From Acidobacteriota bacterium (GTDB lineage Bacteria > Acidobacteriota > Terriglobia > Acidiferrales > UBA7541): 64,000 nucleotides of DNA. Every line of letters begins with the position of its first letter. Within the stretch, counting starts at the first letter, position 1. A model generated the notes under the pieces. The model was not told where the DNA came from, made no database searches, and saw only the letters and a program-made list of their open reading frames with translations. The stretch spans positions 1 to 64,000 of the forward strand of contig JABCZG010000001.1 of NCBI GenBank assembly GCA_013289835.1. Reading direction: 5' to 3'. Shown here piece after piece: positions 17,657 through 25,982 of this stretch. The translations under genes were made by a program, and so were the position numbers.

Positions 17657-19263
17657 TGCTGCCCGGCGGGCATCTGCTTTCGGTCCTGATCTTTTTCCCT
17701 GCCGTGGGCGCGCTGGCGCTTTTGCTGCTGCGCGGCGACGATCACAAATATATTCGGTATCTGTCTCTCATCGTTTCTGTAGCTGAATTCATCTTCTCGC
17801 TCTTCCTGCTCTTCAAGGCGCCCGTTGGCGCTTCCGGATATCAGCTCGAAGAATTCGCGAAGTGGATCAACCAGCCGCCGATCAACTATCACCTGGGCGT
17901 GGACGGCATCAGCATGTTTCTGGTGATCTTGACGACATTCCTGACGCCGATTTCGATTCTCGCGTCGTGGAAGAGCGTCGAGCTCCGCGTCAAGGAATTC
18001 TTCATCATGCTGCTGATGCTGGAAGTCGGCGTGGTGGGCGTGTTCCTCTCGCTCGACCTTTTCCTCTTCTTCCTATTCTGGGAAGTGATGCTCATCCCCA
18101 TGGCTTTGCTGATCGGCATCTGGGGCCACGAGCGCCGCGTGTATGCCGCGGTGAAATTCGTGCTCTACACCATGGCAGGCTCGATCCTCATGCTGGTCGG
18201 CATCATCTGGCTCTACAACGCCACGGGCACATTCGACTTGCCTACAATTCAGCAGATGCTCGCGAATGGCGTGCTGGTGCTCGCACCGCGGACGGAGATG
18301 ATTCTCTTCCTGGCTTTCTTTCTCGCGTTTGCAATCAAGGTGCCGCTCTTCCCGTTGCACACTTGGCTCCCTGACGCACACGTGGAAGCGCCCACCGCCG
18401 GCTCGGTGATGCTCGCAGGAGTGCTACTGAAGATGGGCACGTACGGCATGATTCGCTTCTGCCTGCCGCTATTCCCCGATGCTTCGCGTCGCGCCGCAGG
18501 CTGGGTGGCCGCACTCGCCATCATCGGCATCATTTACGGCGCGCTGGTGGCCATGGTTCAGCCGAACCTGAAGAAGCTGGTCGCCTATTCTTCGGTGAGC
18601 CATCTGGGCTTCGTGGTGCTGGGCATTTTCGCGTTCCACAACATCTCCATGCAGGGCGCGGTCTACCAGATGCTGGCGCACGGCATCTCGACCGGCGCGC
18701 TCTTCCTGGTCGTGGGAATGCTTCACGACCGGCGCCATACGTTCGAAATCAGCGAGTACGGCGGCCTAGCGACGCCGATGCCGAAACTCGCCGCGTTCTT
18801 CCTGTTCGCCGCGTTGTCTTCGCTGGGCTTGCCGATGCTGAACGGCTTTGTCGGCGAATATTTGATTCTGCTCGGCACCTACCAGCATCACTGGCAGTGG
18901 GCGTCGTGGGCGGCTCTCGGCGTGATTCTTTCGGCGTGCTACTTGTTGTGGTCCTATCAGCGTGTGTTCTTTGGCGAGATTACCAAGGAAAAGAACCGCA
19001 CCTTGCCGGACGCCTCCGTGCGCGAAAAGTGGATTCTCGCCACAATGGCGGTCGTCACACTTTGGATGGGCATCGGCTCCACCTACATCACGCGCCGCAC
19101 GGCAGCGGCCGCGCAAACGGTGATTGATCAGGTTGAGCCGCAGCGGCCCTATGAGGCGTCAGCACCATCACAAATCATGCCGTCGCTGGCGCCGATGCAA
19201 CCAACTCACACAGCTCCCCGCGCGGCGAAACCCATTTCCTTCGAAAGGCTGGAAACTCGCTAG
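17656..19263 (+). CDS. nuoM: NADH-quinone oxidoreductase subunit M (locus 1)
   Basis: Antiporter-like proton-pumping subunit of 535 residues. The conserved glutamate is in 'FWEVMLIPMALLIG' and the lysine in 'IKVPLFPLHTWLPDAHVEA'. The C-terminus carries a hydrophilic Pro/Ala-rich tail of about 40 residues that is not typical of the family. It starts in a TGATG overlap with nuoL and abuts nuoN with no gap. Confidence 0.95.
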   Translation: MLPGGHLLSVLIFFPAVGALALLLLRGDDHKYIRYLSLIVSVAEFIFSLFLLFKAPVGASGYQLEEFAKWINQPPINYHLGVDGISMFLVILTTFLTPISILASWKSVELRVKEFFIMLLMLEVGVVGVFLSLDLFLFFLFWEVMLIPMALLIGIWGHERRVYAAVKFVLYTMAGSILMLVGIIWLYNATGTFDLPTIQQMLANGVLVLAPRTEMILFLAFFLAFAIKVPLFPLHTWLPDAHVEAPTAGSVMLAGVLLKMGTYGMIRFCLPLFPDASRRAAGWVAALAIIGIIYGALVAMVQPNLKKLVAYSSVSHLGFVVLGIFAFHNISMQGAVYQMLAHGISTGALFLVVGMLHDRRHTFEISEYGGLATPMPKLAAFFLFAALSSLGLPMLNGFVGEYLILLGTYQHHWQWASWAALGVILSACYLLWSYQRVFFGEITKEKNRTLPDASVREKWILATMAVVTLWMGIGSTYITRRTAAAAQTVIDQVEPQRPYEASAPSQIMPSLAPMQPTHTAPRAAKPISFERLETR

Positions 19264-20733
19264 ATGCTTCCCCGCACCATAGACATGTACCGCGTTCTTC
19301 CCGAGCTCCTCTGGTGCGGCTTCGGCGCGCTGGTGATGCTGCTGCAGCCCTTCGTGCGCAACCGGCATTTCTTCACATTTCTTGCGTTAATCGGCACGTT
19401 GACGGGAACGCTGGCCTCAGTCATCTCGGCGGCCAATGCAGGTCCGGGCTTCAATGGATTGGTGGAATCCGATTCGTTCAGTTTCTTTTTCCGGCTGCTC
19501 GTTGGCACGGTGGCGTTTCTGGTGGTTCTCGCGGCGGGGCCATATCTCGATCGCGAGCGCCTCCCTGTCCCGGAATTCTACGCGCTCCTGCTATTTGCCA
19601 CCGCCGGCATGGGCGTTCTCGCTTCGGCGCAGGAGTTGCTCACCGCGTTCATCGGCCTGGAGATGAGCTCCATCTCCAGCTACATCCTGGCGGGCTACCG
19701 CCGCGATTCGCTGAAATCCAGCGAATCAGCGATGAAGTACTTCCTGCTGGGTTCGTTCGCGACGGCATTTTTTCTGTACGGCATCGCGCTGGTATACGGC
19801 GCGACGGGGACCACCATGCTGGACAAGATGGCGCACACGGACGAGACCAGCACGCTGCTGAAGTTGGGGCTCTCCATGATCCTCATTGGCCTGGGCTTCA
19901 AGGTGGCTGCGGCGCCCTTCCAGGTATGGACGCCGGACGTTTACGAAGGTGCTCCCACGCCAGTCACCGCGCTCTTTTCCGCGGGACCGAAGGCCGCGGC
20001 ATTCGCTCTACTGCTGCGCATCTTTGCGACCGTTCCGGCGGCCACGCACTTCTGGTTCTGGGCGTTTTGGGTTCTCGCCGTGTTGACGATGTTCGCCGGA
20101 AATCTTGGCGCACTGGTGCAGACGAACATCAAGCGGCTGCTGGCGTACAGCTCGATCGCGCACGCAGGCTACATTTTGGTAGCTTTCGCGGCCGTCACGA
20201 CAATGGCGCAGGCTGGCTCGGCGGAAGCTGGGCCCGCGTACGCCGCGGTGCTCTTTTACCTGCTCACCTACGCGCTGGTAAAGCTGGGGGCGTTCACAAT
20301 CGTTTCGCAGCTCGGGGGCGTCGGCGAGAAAAATCTTTCGTTGGACGACTACGCCGGACTTTCGCAGCGCCAACCGGTCGTCGCCGCAATTCTGAGCATT
20401 TATATGTTGTCGCTTCTTGGCCTTCCGGTCACCGCGGGTTTCTTCGGCAAGTTTTACATTTTCAAGGCGGCGGTGAATTCCAATCTGATCTGGCTCGCGG
20501 TCATAATGGGGATCAACAGCGTCATCGGGTCTTACTACTACCTGCGCGTCATCGTGGTGATGTATATGCGAGAATCGAGCGCGGAAGCCGCTGCGGCAAC
20601 TCCCGTGGGCTTTCCGTTGAGCGTAAGCGTAGTTCTTGCGGTCACGGCCATCGGCACTATTCTGTTCGGCGTTCTGCCCAATTCTGTCATCAACTTCCTC
20701 CTCCGGCCGAACCTCTTTGGCTTCGGCCATTGA
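19264..20733 (+). CDS. nuoN: NADH-quinone oxidoreductase subunit N (locus 1)
   Basis: Third antiporter-like subunit (489 residues), last gene of locus 1. The helix-5 glutamate lies in 'AFIGLEMSSISSYILAGY' and the channel lysines in 'LGFKVAAAPFQVWTPDVYEG' and 'SAGPKAAAF'. The ATG follows the nuoM stop directly. A hairpin terminator lies 57 bases downstream. Confidence 0.95.
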   Translation: MLPRTIDMYRVLPELLWCGFGALVMLLQPFVRNRHFFTFLALIGTLTGTLASVISAANAGPGFNGLVESDSFSFFFRLLVGTVAFLVVLAAGPYLDRERLPVPEFYALLLFATAGMGVLASAQELLTAFIGLEMSSISSYILAGYRRDSLKSSESAMKYFLLGSFATAFFLYGIALVYGATGTTMLDKMAHTDETSTLLKLGLSMILIGLGFKVAAAPFQVWTPDVYEGAPTPVTALFSAGPKAAAFALLLRIFATVPAATHFWFWAFWVLAVLTMFAGNLGALVQTNIKRLLAYSSIAHAGYILVAFAAVTTMAQAGSAEAGPAYAAVLFYLLTYALVKLGAFTIVSQLGGVGEKNLSLDDYAGLSQRQPVVAAILSIYMLSLLGLPVTAGFFGKFYIFKAAVNSNLIWLAVIMGINSVIGSYYYLRVIVVMYMRESSAEAAAATPVGFPLSVSVVLAVTAIGTILFGVLPNSVINFLLRPNLFGFGH

Positions 20734-20790
20734 GATTGCAATCTAAACTAGGACGGCCAAGCTAAAGCCCGCGGCTACGAAAGAAAAGAA

Positions 20791-20822
20791 AACGGCCCGA
20801 AGGCTTACGTCTTCGGGCCGTT
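20791..20822. terminator. Shared hairpin terminator between convergent complex I loci
   Basis: AACGGCCCGAAG (20791-20802), an eight-base loop and CTTCGGGCCGTT (20811-20822) form a perfect 12-bp stem. On the - strand it is followed by TTTTCTTTTCTTTC, a good U-rich tract for the atp transcript. On the + strand the T-run is short, so termination of nuo locus 1 may be weaker. Confidence 0.88.
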
Positions 20823-20849
20823 TCAAGAACTCTATCTGCTAGCTAGCCA

Positions 20850-21161
20850 CTAGACCTTCACGAAGATAATCACCAGCGTGAAGAGCGCGAGCGTCTCGAC
20901 GAATACCAGGCCGAGAATCATCGCCGCGCGAATCGCACCCGCCGCTCCCGGATTGCGCGCCATGCCTTCGCACGCCGCCGAGGCGATCCGGCCCTGCCCC
21001 AACGCGCCACCAAAGGCCGCGAGTGCCATGCCGAAGCCTGCGGCAATCGCCAGCAAGCCTTTTCCTCCGGCCGCTGCGCCTGCAGTATCCTGCGCGAACG
21101 CGGACGGTGCAATCAGCATCACCGCCACGAGCGCCACCAACGCCATCATCCACTTCTTCAT
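20850..21161 (-). CDS. atpE: ATP synthase F0 subunit c with N-terminal signal peptide
   Basis: Proteolipid subunit of the rotor ring. The 103-residue precursor begins with a clear signal peptide (MKKWMMALVALVAVML, ending near AFAQ). Two helices follow with the glycine-rich 'FGGALGQGRIASAA' and the ion-binding glutamate in 'GLVFVETLALFTLV'. The Thr and Tyr ligands of sodium-type rings are not seen, so protons are the likely ion. The ATG at 21161 is preceded by AAGGAGG. A longer frame from 21260 has no such site. It is the last gene of the - strand operon. Confidence 0.92.
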   Translation of the reverse strand: MKKWMMALVALVAVMLIAPSAFAQDTAGAAAGGKGLLAIAAGFGMALAAFGGALGQGRIASAACEGMARNPGAAGAIRAAMILGLVFVETLALFTLVIIFVKV

Positions 21162-21266
21162 CACTTCCTCCTTGTGAATCGCTGCCAGGAGGTGGTTCCC
21201 GGACACCGTGCAGCCGGGCTCACACTGAAGCAGCTCATTGCCGGCAAGATTCACCGGCAAACTCGA

Positions 21267-22097
21267 TTAGTGCTCGTCGGCTGTGGCCATGCCCAGATAA
21301 ACCGAAGGCAAAACCGTGAAAATGTAGGCCTGAATGATGGCCACGAAAATGTGCAAGCCGATAAACGCGACGGGAATCGTGGCCGGCAACACGCCGACAA
21401 CAACACCCAAAAGCGGAGACTTGGACCAGGCCGCGACAGTGGCCATCGAAAACAAGCCGACGAAAATCGTGTACAGAAGATCGCTCGCCACGATGTTCGC
21501 CCAAAGACGAACGGTCAACGAAAGAATGCGCGCCGTGGTACTCACGATTTCCACGGGAAAAAGCAGGACAGCCAGCGCCCAATCGCCAAACGTTTTCGGC
21601 GAGCCTGCAAAGGTAAGCAGGTAGTGGCCTGGCCCGTGGTGCTTGATTCCCTGCCAGTTGAAATAGATAAATGTCAGGATGGCGCAGGACATGGGCACGG
21701 TTTTCTCCGCCGTGGGAGCGGCGAAAAATGGGATGGCGCTGAGCAGATTGGATATGAGAACGAACACGGAGATGGAACCCACGAACGGAATCATTTTCAG
21801 CGCGCCGTGATGAACGTTTTCTTCCAGCAGATCCTTGATGCCGAATCCCAGCGGATTCGTCAGCAGCATTTCCGCGACTTGTTGCGACGCTCCCGGCTTT
21901 TCCACGGACAGCCTCGACCGGAGGAATAACGCCAGAAGAGTCCCGATGATCAGCGCGACCGTGCACATCACAATGTGTTCGGGGATGGGCCGGTTGGGAT
22001 GCTTCACCTGGATGTGCAGGAACGTCAGCAGGGCGAGAGCGTACCGCCCGAGGTAGTGATTCACCAGCAGCGTAAGTCCGGATACGTGTTCAACCAT
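21267..22097 (-). CDS. atpB: ATP synthase F0 subunit a
   Basis: Membrane stator subunit (276 residues) forming the proton half-channels. The essential arginine is in 'SLTVRLWANIVASDLL', and the C-terminal 'GLHIFVAIIQAYIFTVL' segment is typical. It begins three bases after atpI. A spacer of about 100 bases separates it from atpE. The b, delta, alpha, gamma, beta and epsilon genes are not in the window. Confidence 0.93.
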   Translation of the reverse strand: MVEHVSGLTLLVNHYLGRYALALLTFLHIQVKHPNRPIPEHIVMCTVALIIGTLLALFLRSRLSVEKPGASQQVAEMLLTNPLGFGIKDLLEENVHHGALKMIPFVGSISVFVLISNLLSAIPFFAAPTAEKTVPMSCAILTFIYFNWQGIKHHGPGHYLLTFAGSPKTFGDWALAVLLFPVEIVSTTARILSLTVRLWANIVASDLLYTIFVGLFSMATVAAWSKSPLLGVVVGVLPATIPVAFIGLHIFVAIIQAYIFTVLPSVYLGMATADEH

Positions 22098-22100
22098 TCG

Positions 22101-22517
22101 CTAGTCCGCCGGATGCAAGATTTCGTACACACTCGCCGCGATGGTGGCGGCTCCAAGAGCACACAAACCTACGACCATGCTCAAAAGGGGAATTCTCAGA
22201 TATTCAAAAATAACATACACGGCGAGGGCTATCAACCCGTAGCGGAAGAGCATGCCGAAGTAGCTGCCGAGCGGGACCCGCGGCTTCTTGTCGCCGGCCT
22301 GGGCCGTGGAGGCTTGCACCAAGACATCGAGACCGCGCTTCAGCCAGCGGAAATTCAGCCAGGCTAGAATGGCGCCGATCGCCAGGCCTGCGCCCCAGGC
22401 GCGATCGCGAAGCAAAGCAACCAGAATACCGGCGAGAAGTCCCAGGAGCAGCGTCAGCCAGGAGATGCGCTGCTCGGTCACGGCGCCTGGGGCCGTCTCA
22501 GCTGCGTTTGGTTCCAT
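22101..22517 (-). CDS. atpI: ATP synthase I-like membrane protein
   Basis: A 138-residue protein with four hydrophobic segments, of the ATP synthase I chain type that assists c-ring assembly. I chose the ATG at 22517 because GGAG lies nine bases upstream. A start at 22577 would overlap the previous gene by 80 bases. It lies between the atpZ-like gene and atpB. Sequence conservation in this family is low, so the call rests on topology and position. Confidence 0.75.
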   Translation of the reverse strand: MEPNAAETAPGAVTEQRISWLTLLLGLLAGILVALLRDRAWGAGLAIGAILAWLNFRWLKRGLDVLVQASTAQAGDKKPRVPLGSYFGMLFRYGLIALAVYVIFEYLRIPLLSMVVGLCALGAATIAASVYEILHPAD

Positions 22518-22773
22518 TGCCAACTCCGCCCACCCGCCGAAGGACGTCACGAACTCCCGCAAAAAATCCAATTCCACCTAGGATGAGCAGGAAAACCGGT
22601 TTGGTGTGCAGCCAGCGGTCGAGAAAATAGCCCAGAAGCCCGCCCACGACCATGGCGGACACCAGCACGAACGGCAACTCCAATGCGATCGCGGCCTGGT
22701 TCGAAGAATCTCTGGCCTTCTCTACAATGGGCGCTGCTGATTTCGTTTTATCCGGATTATTGTCCGAAGGCAT
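22498..22773 (-). CDS. atpZ: AtpZ/AtpI-type small membrane protein
   Basis: A 91-residue protein with two membrane helices joined by a short loop with 'GYFLDRWLHTKP', as in the F0F1-ATPase 'gene 1' (PF09527) family. AtpZ with AtpI has been implicated in Mg or Ca uptake for ATP synthase. Its ATG at 22773 lies inside the 3' end of nuoN2 (17-base overlap), so the ATP synthase genes are coupled to complex I locus 2. Confidence 0.82.
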   Translation of the reverse strand: MPSDNNPDKTKSAAPIVEKARDSSNQAAIALELPFVLVSAMVVGGLLGYFLDRWLHTKPVFLLILGGIGFFAGVRDVLRRVGGVGNGTKRS

Positions 22774-24385
22774 AGTGCGCGAGCCGCGTGAACGGCTCAG
22801 GATACAACCCCGCAGCGAGCGTGACAAATACGGCCACGCCGAGGGCCACGGCCTGCGCGTTGCTCATCAGCACGCGCGGCGCATCGCCCGGCTGCTTGAG
22901 CCAGGCGTGCACGATGATGCGGAAGTAGTAGTACAGCGCGGGAACGATATACAGCACCGCGAAAACGGCGAGCACCGTGTGTTTCGTCTCAATCAGCGAG
23001 AGGAAAATAAAATATTTCCCCATGAAACCCGCGGTCGGCGGAATTCCTGCAAGCGAGAGCATGAAAACCAGCAGCAGCAGCGCAGAAACCGGGCTGCGTT
23101 GGTAAAGGCCGTTCAAGTCTTCTAATTCGTCGCCGATAATTCCTTTTTGGCGCAGAACGATGACCACTGCGAACGCCCCTATGGTCATGAAGACATATGC
23201 AAACAAGTAGTACCCAATTCCTATCAAGGCCGTGTTGTTGCCCGAGACAAGCCCGAGAAGGATGAAGCCGACATGCGAGATCGAGGAGTAGGCCAGCAGC
23301 CGCTTGACGTTGGTCTGCGTCAGTGCGGCAAGATTTCCCCACGTCAGCGTTGCGATCGCTACGCCGCCCACCACGTAAAGCCACATCTCATGCGAAGCCG
23401 CGAAAACCGTAAGGAACAACCGCAGCAGTAGCGCAAAGCTCGCGGTTTTTGATGCAACGCTGATATAGGTGGTGACTGGCGTCGGCGCGCCTTCGTAGAC
23501 GTCCGGCGCCCACTGATGAAATGGCACAGCGGCAACTTTGAAGAATAGCCCCACGGCCACCAGGACGAACGCGGCGGCAGCGAAGAGAGGCATCTGGTGC
23601 AGCAGCATGGATGGATCAAGATGCAATGCCGCCGGATACTGCGAGGCGAAACGCTCGCGCATCGCTTCGCCGCCTGGACCAGGCTGGCGGCTCAACTGAA
23701 TGGCTTGCGCAAGCGGGCTGCTCGGATCAAATGCATAACTAAGAAGTCGAACATTCGTCGTTCCGCTCAAACCATAAAGTATGGAGAAGCCATAGGCCAG
23801 GATTCCGGAGCTGAATGCACCAAGCAAAACATATTTCAGCGCCGCTTCATTGGAGCGCTTGTCGCGCCGCAGGAAACCCGTCAGCACGTAGAAGCTGAGT
23901 GCCATCGTCTCGAGCCCAAGGAACATCACAATCAGGTCGAAGCCCGAAGCCATCAGCATCATTCCCACGCACGCAAAGAGCAGCAGCGCGTAGTATTCCC
24001 CTTCTTCTTCCTTTTCGATCTCCAGGTATTTTACGGACAGGAGAATCACCAGCGCCGTGGCCGCCAGAAAAAGTCCGGCAAAGAACAAAAAGAATCCATC
24101 CACAACCACCGTCTCGTGGAACCCCACGAGATCGCCCCGCATCGCAACTTGCCCTCGCAATTTCCACAGAGTGAACGCGCTGAACACCGTGCCCACGAAC
24201 GCGGTCTTCGCGTAGAAATCCTTGAAGATCAGCTTCCAAATCCCGCTATTCTCTACTGAGTCCTTCGAAGAAAAGCCAATCAGCAGAATACCCAGCCCGA
24301 ACAGCGTCAGTTCCATCTCCGGAAGGATGGTGGCGCCGTCTCCCTGGAGATAGCTGCGAATCGCGTCAATGAAGGGGATATTCAT
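22757..24385 (-). CDS. nuoN: NADH-quinone oxidoreductase subunit N (locus 2)
   Basis: Antiporter-like subunit of 542 residues, about 50 longer than the locus 1 copy. It has the glutamate in 'MFLGLETMALSFYVLTG' and the lysines in 'GLFFKVAAVPFHQWAPDVYEG' and 'SVASKTASF'. An extra hydrophilic stretch at about 205-265 accounts for much of the length difference. It is clearly diverged from locus 1 nuoN, so this is not a recent duplication. Its end overlaps atpZ. Confidence 0.94.
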   Translation of the reverse strand: MNIPFIDAIRSYLQGDGATILPEMELTLFGLGILLIGFSSKDSVENSGIWKLIFKDFYAKTAFVGTVFSAFTLWKLRGQVAMRGDLVGFHETVVVDGFFLFFAGLFLAATALVILLSVKYLEIEKEEEGEYYALLLFACVGMMLMASGFDLIVMFLGLETMALSFYVLTGFLRRDKRSNEAALKYVLLGAFSSGILAYGFSILYGLSGTTNVRLLSYAFDPSSPLAQAIQLSRQPGPGGEAMRERFASQYPAALHLDPSMLLHQMPLFAAAAFVLVAVGLFFKVAAVPFHQWAPDVYEGAPTPVTTYISVASKTASFALLLRLFLTVFAASHEMWLYVVGGVAIATLTWGNLAALTQTNVKRLLAYSSISHVGFILLGLVSGNNTALIGIGYYLFAYVFMTIGAFAVVIVLRQKGIIGDELEDLNGLYQRSPVSALLLLVFMLSLAGIPPTAGFMGKYFIFLSLIETKHTVLAVFAVLYIVPALYYYFRIIVHAWLKQPGDAPRVLMSNAQAVALGVAVFVTLAAGLYPEPFTRLAHYAFGQ

Positions 24386-24394
24386 GCGGCCGGG

Positions 24395-25972
24395 CTATTT
24401 CGTCTCCACAACGGCAGGCTGCATTTCCAGGGGCGGCAGTTTGGCGTGCTCCGCTCCATAAAACCCCGGATTCACCTGGTGGACAATCCTTTCCAGCGGC
24501 TTTTCGATGAAGGCAAAGAATGGCTTGGGATAGATCCCGATCCAGAAGGCCAGGATGACGAGAGGAATCAGCGTGGCATATTCGCGCGCATTCAAGTCCG
24601 GCAGCTTCTCGTTGATGGGGTTCGTGACCGGGCCGAACATTACGCGCTGGTAGAGCCACAGCAAATATGCCGCGCCCAGCACCACGCCCAGAGAGCCCCA
24701 CGCGGCCCAGGCTTTGCTCACCTGAAACGCGCCTTGCAAAATCGTGAACTCTCCGATGAAGCCATTCAGCAGCGGCATTCCCAGCGAACTCAAGCTAATA
24801 ATGAGATAAATTGCAGCGAAATTCGGCATGGGCGTAGCCAGTCCGCCAAACTCGGAAATCAAGCGCGTATGCCGCCGCTCGTACAGCACGCCCACAATCA
24901 AAAACAACGCGCCGGTCGAAATGCCGTGATTGATCTGCTGCAGCACGCTGCCGGATAGCCCGTTCGGATTGAGCGCGAAGATCCCCAGCGTGCAGAAACC
25001 CAGGTGACTCACGGAACTGTAGGCAATCAGTCGCTTCATGTCTTTCTGCATCAGACAGACGAGCGCGCCGTAGATGATGCCGATCAGCGACAACACAATG
25101 ACGATATGAATGATGCGTGCGCGCAGTACCGTATCCGTCGGCAAAAGCGGCAAGGAAAATCGAATGAAACCGTACGTCCCCATTTTCAACAGTACACCGG
25201 CCAGAATGACGGAACCCGCGGTAGGCGCTTCCGTATGCGCGTCCGGCAGCCACGTATGGAACGGAAACATCGGAACTTTGATGGCGAAGGCGAAAAAGAA
25301 TCCCCAGAAAAGCCATACTCTCAGTGAATCGGGAAAATCCTTCACTGCCGCCAACAGTGTAGGCACATCAAACGTGCGAGAACCATCCGCAGCCGCCGGC
25401 GCATAGAAATAAAGCGCCAGAATCGCCAGCAGCATCACCACCGATCCAGCCAGGGTGTACAAGAAGAACTTGATCGCCGCGTACAGCCGCCGGTCGCTGC
25501 CCCATACGCCGATCAGGAAGTACATCGGTACCAGCATCACTTCCCAGAAAACGTAAAACAGGAAAAAATCCAGCGAAACGAAAACACCGATCATGCCAAC
25601 CTGCAGCAGCAACAACAGAATGTAGTATTCCTTCTGCCGCAGTTTGATGGCGCTCCAGGAGGAGAAGATAGCGATCATGCCGAGGAACGTCGTGAGCATC
25701 ACCAGCAAAAGGCTGATGCCATCTATTCCCAAGTGGTATCTCGCGCCAATGGAGGGAATCCAATCCGCATTCTCTTCAAATGTGAAGCCGCCCCAATCTG
25801 AATGCCACCAGTGCACCAGCGGCAACGAAACGAGAAAACCGAGAACGCCGAATACGTTTCCGACAAGCCGGGGAACGCTGTCCTGCTCGCGCGGCACAAA
25901 GAGCAAGATCAGCGCGCCCACCAGCGGCGTGAACAGCACCACGCTCAAGATATGATGTGCAAAAAAGTCCAT
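24395..25972 (-). CDS. nuoM: NADH-quinone oxidoreductase subunit M (locus 2)
   Basis: Proton-pumping subunit of 525 residues with 'FWEVMLVPMYFLIG' and 'IKVPMFPFHTWLPDAHTEA', carrying the conserved glutamate and lysine. It ends nine bases before nuoN and begins ten bases after nuoL of the same operon. Confidence 0.95.
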   Translation of the reverse strand: MDFFAHHILSVVLFTPLVGALILLFVPREQDSVPRLVGNVFGVLGFLVSLPLVHWWHSDWGGFTFEENADWIPSIGARYHLGIDGISLLLVMLTTFLGMIAIFSSWSAIKLRQKEYYILLLLLQVGMIGVFVSLDFFLFYVFWEVMLVPMYFLIGVWGSDRRLYAAIKFFLYTLAGSVVMLLAILALYFYAPAAADGSRTFDVPTLLAAVKDFPDSLRVWLFWGFFFAFAIKVPMFPFHTWLPDAHTEAPTAGSVILAGVLLKMGTYGFIRFSLPLLPTDTVLRARIIHIVIVLSLIGIIYGALVCLMQKDMKRLIAYSSVSHLGFCTLGIFALNPNGLSGSVLQQINHGISTGALFLIVGVLYERRHTRLISEFGGLATPMPNFAAIYLIISLSSLGMPLLNGFIGEFTILQGAFQVSKAWAAWGSLGVVLGAAYLLWLYQRVMFGPVTNPINEKLPDLNAREYATLIPLVILAFWIGIYPKPFFAFIEKPLERIVHQVNPGFYGAEHAKLPPLEMQPAVVETK

Positions 25973-25982
25973 TCTCCGCCTC

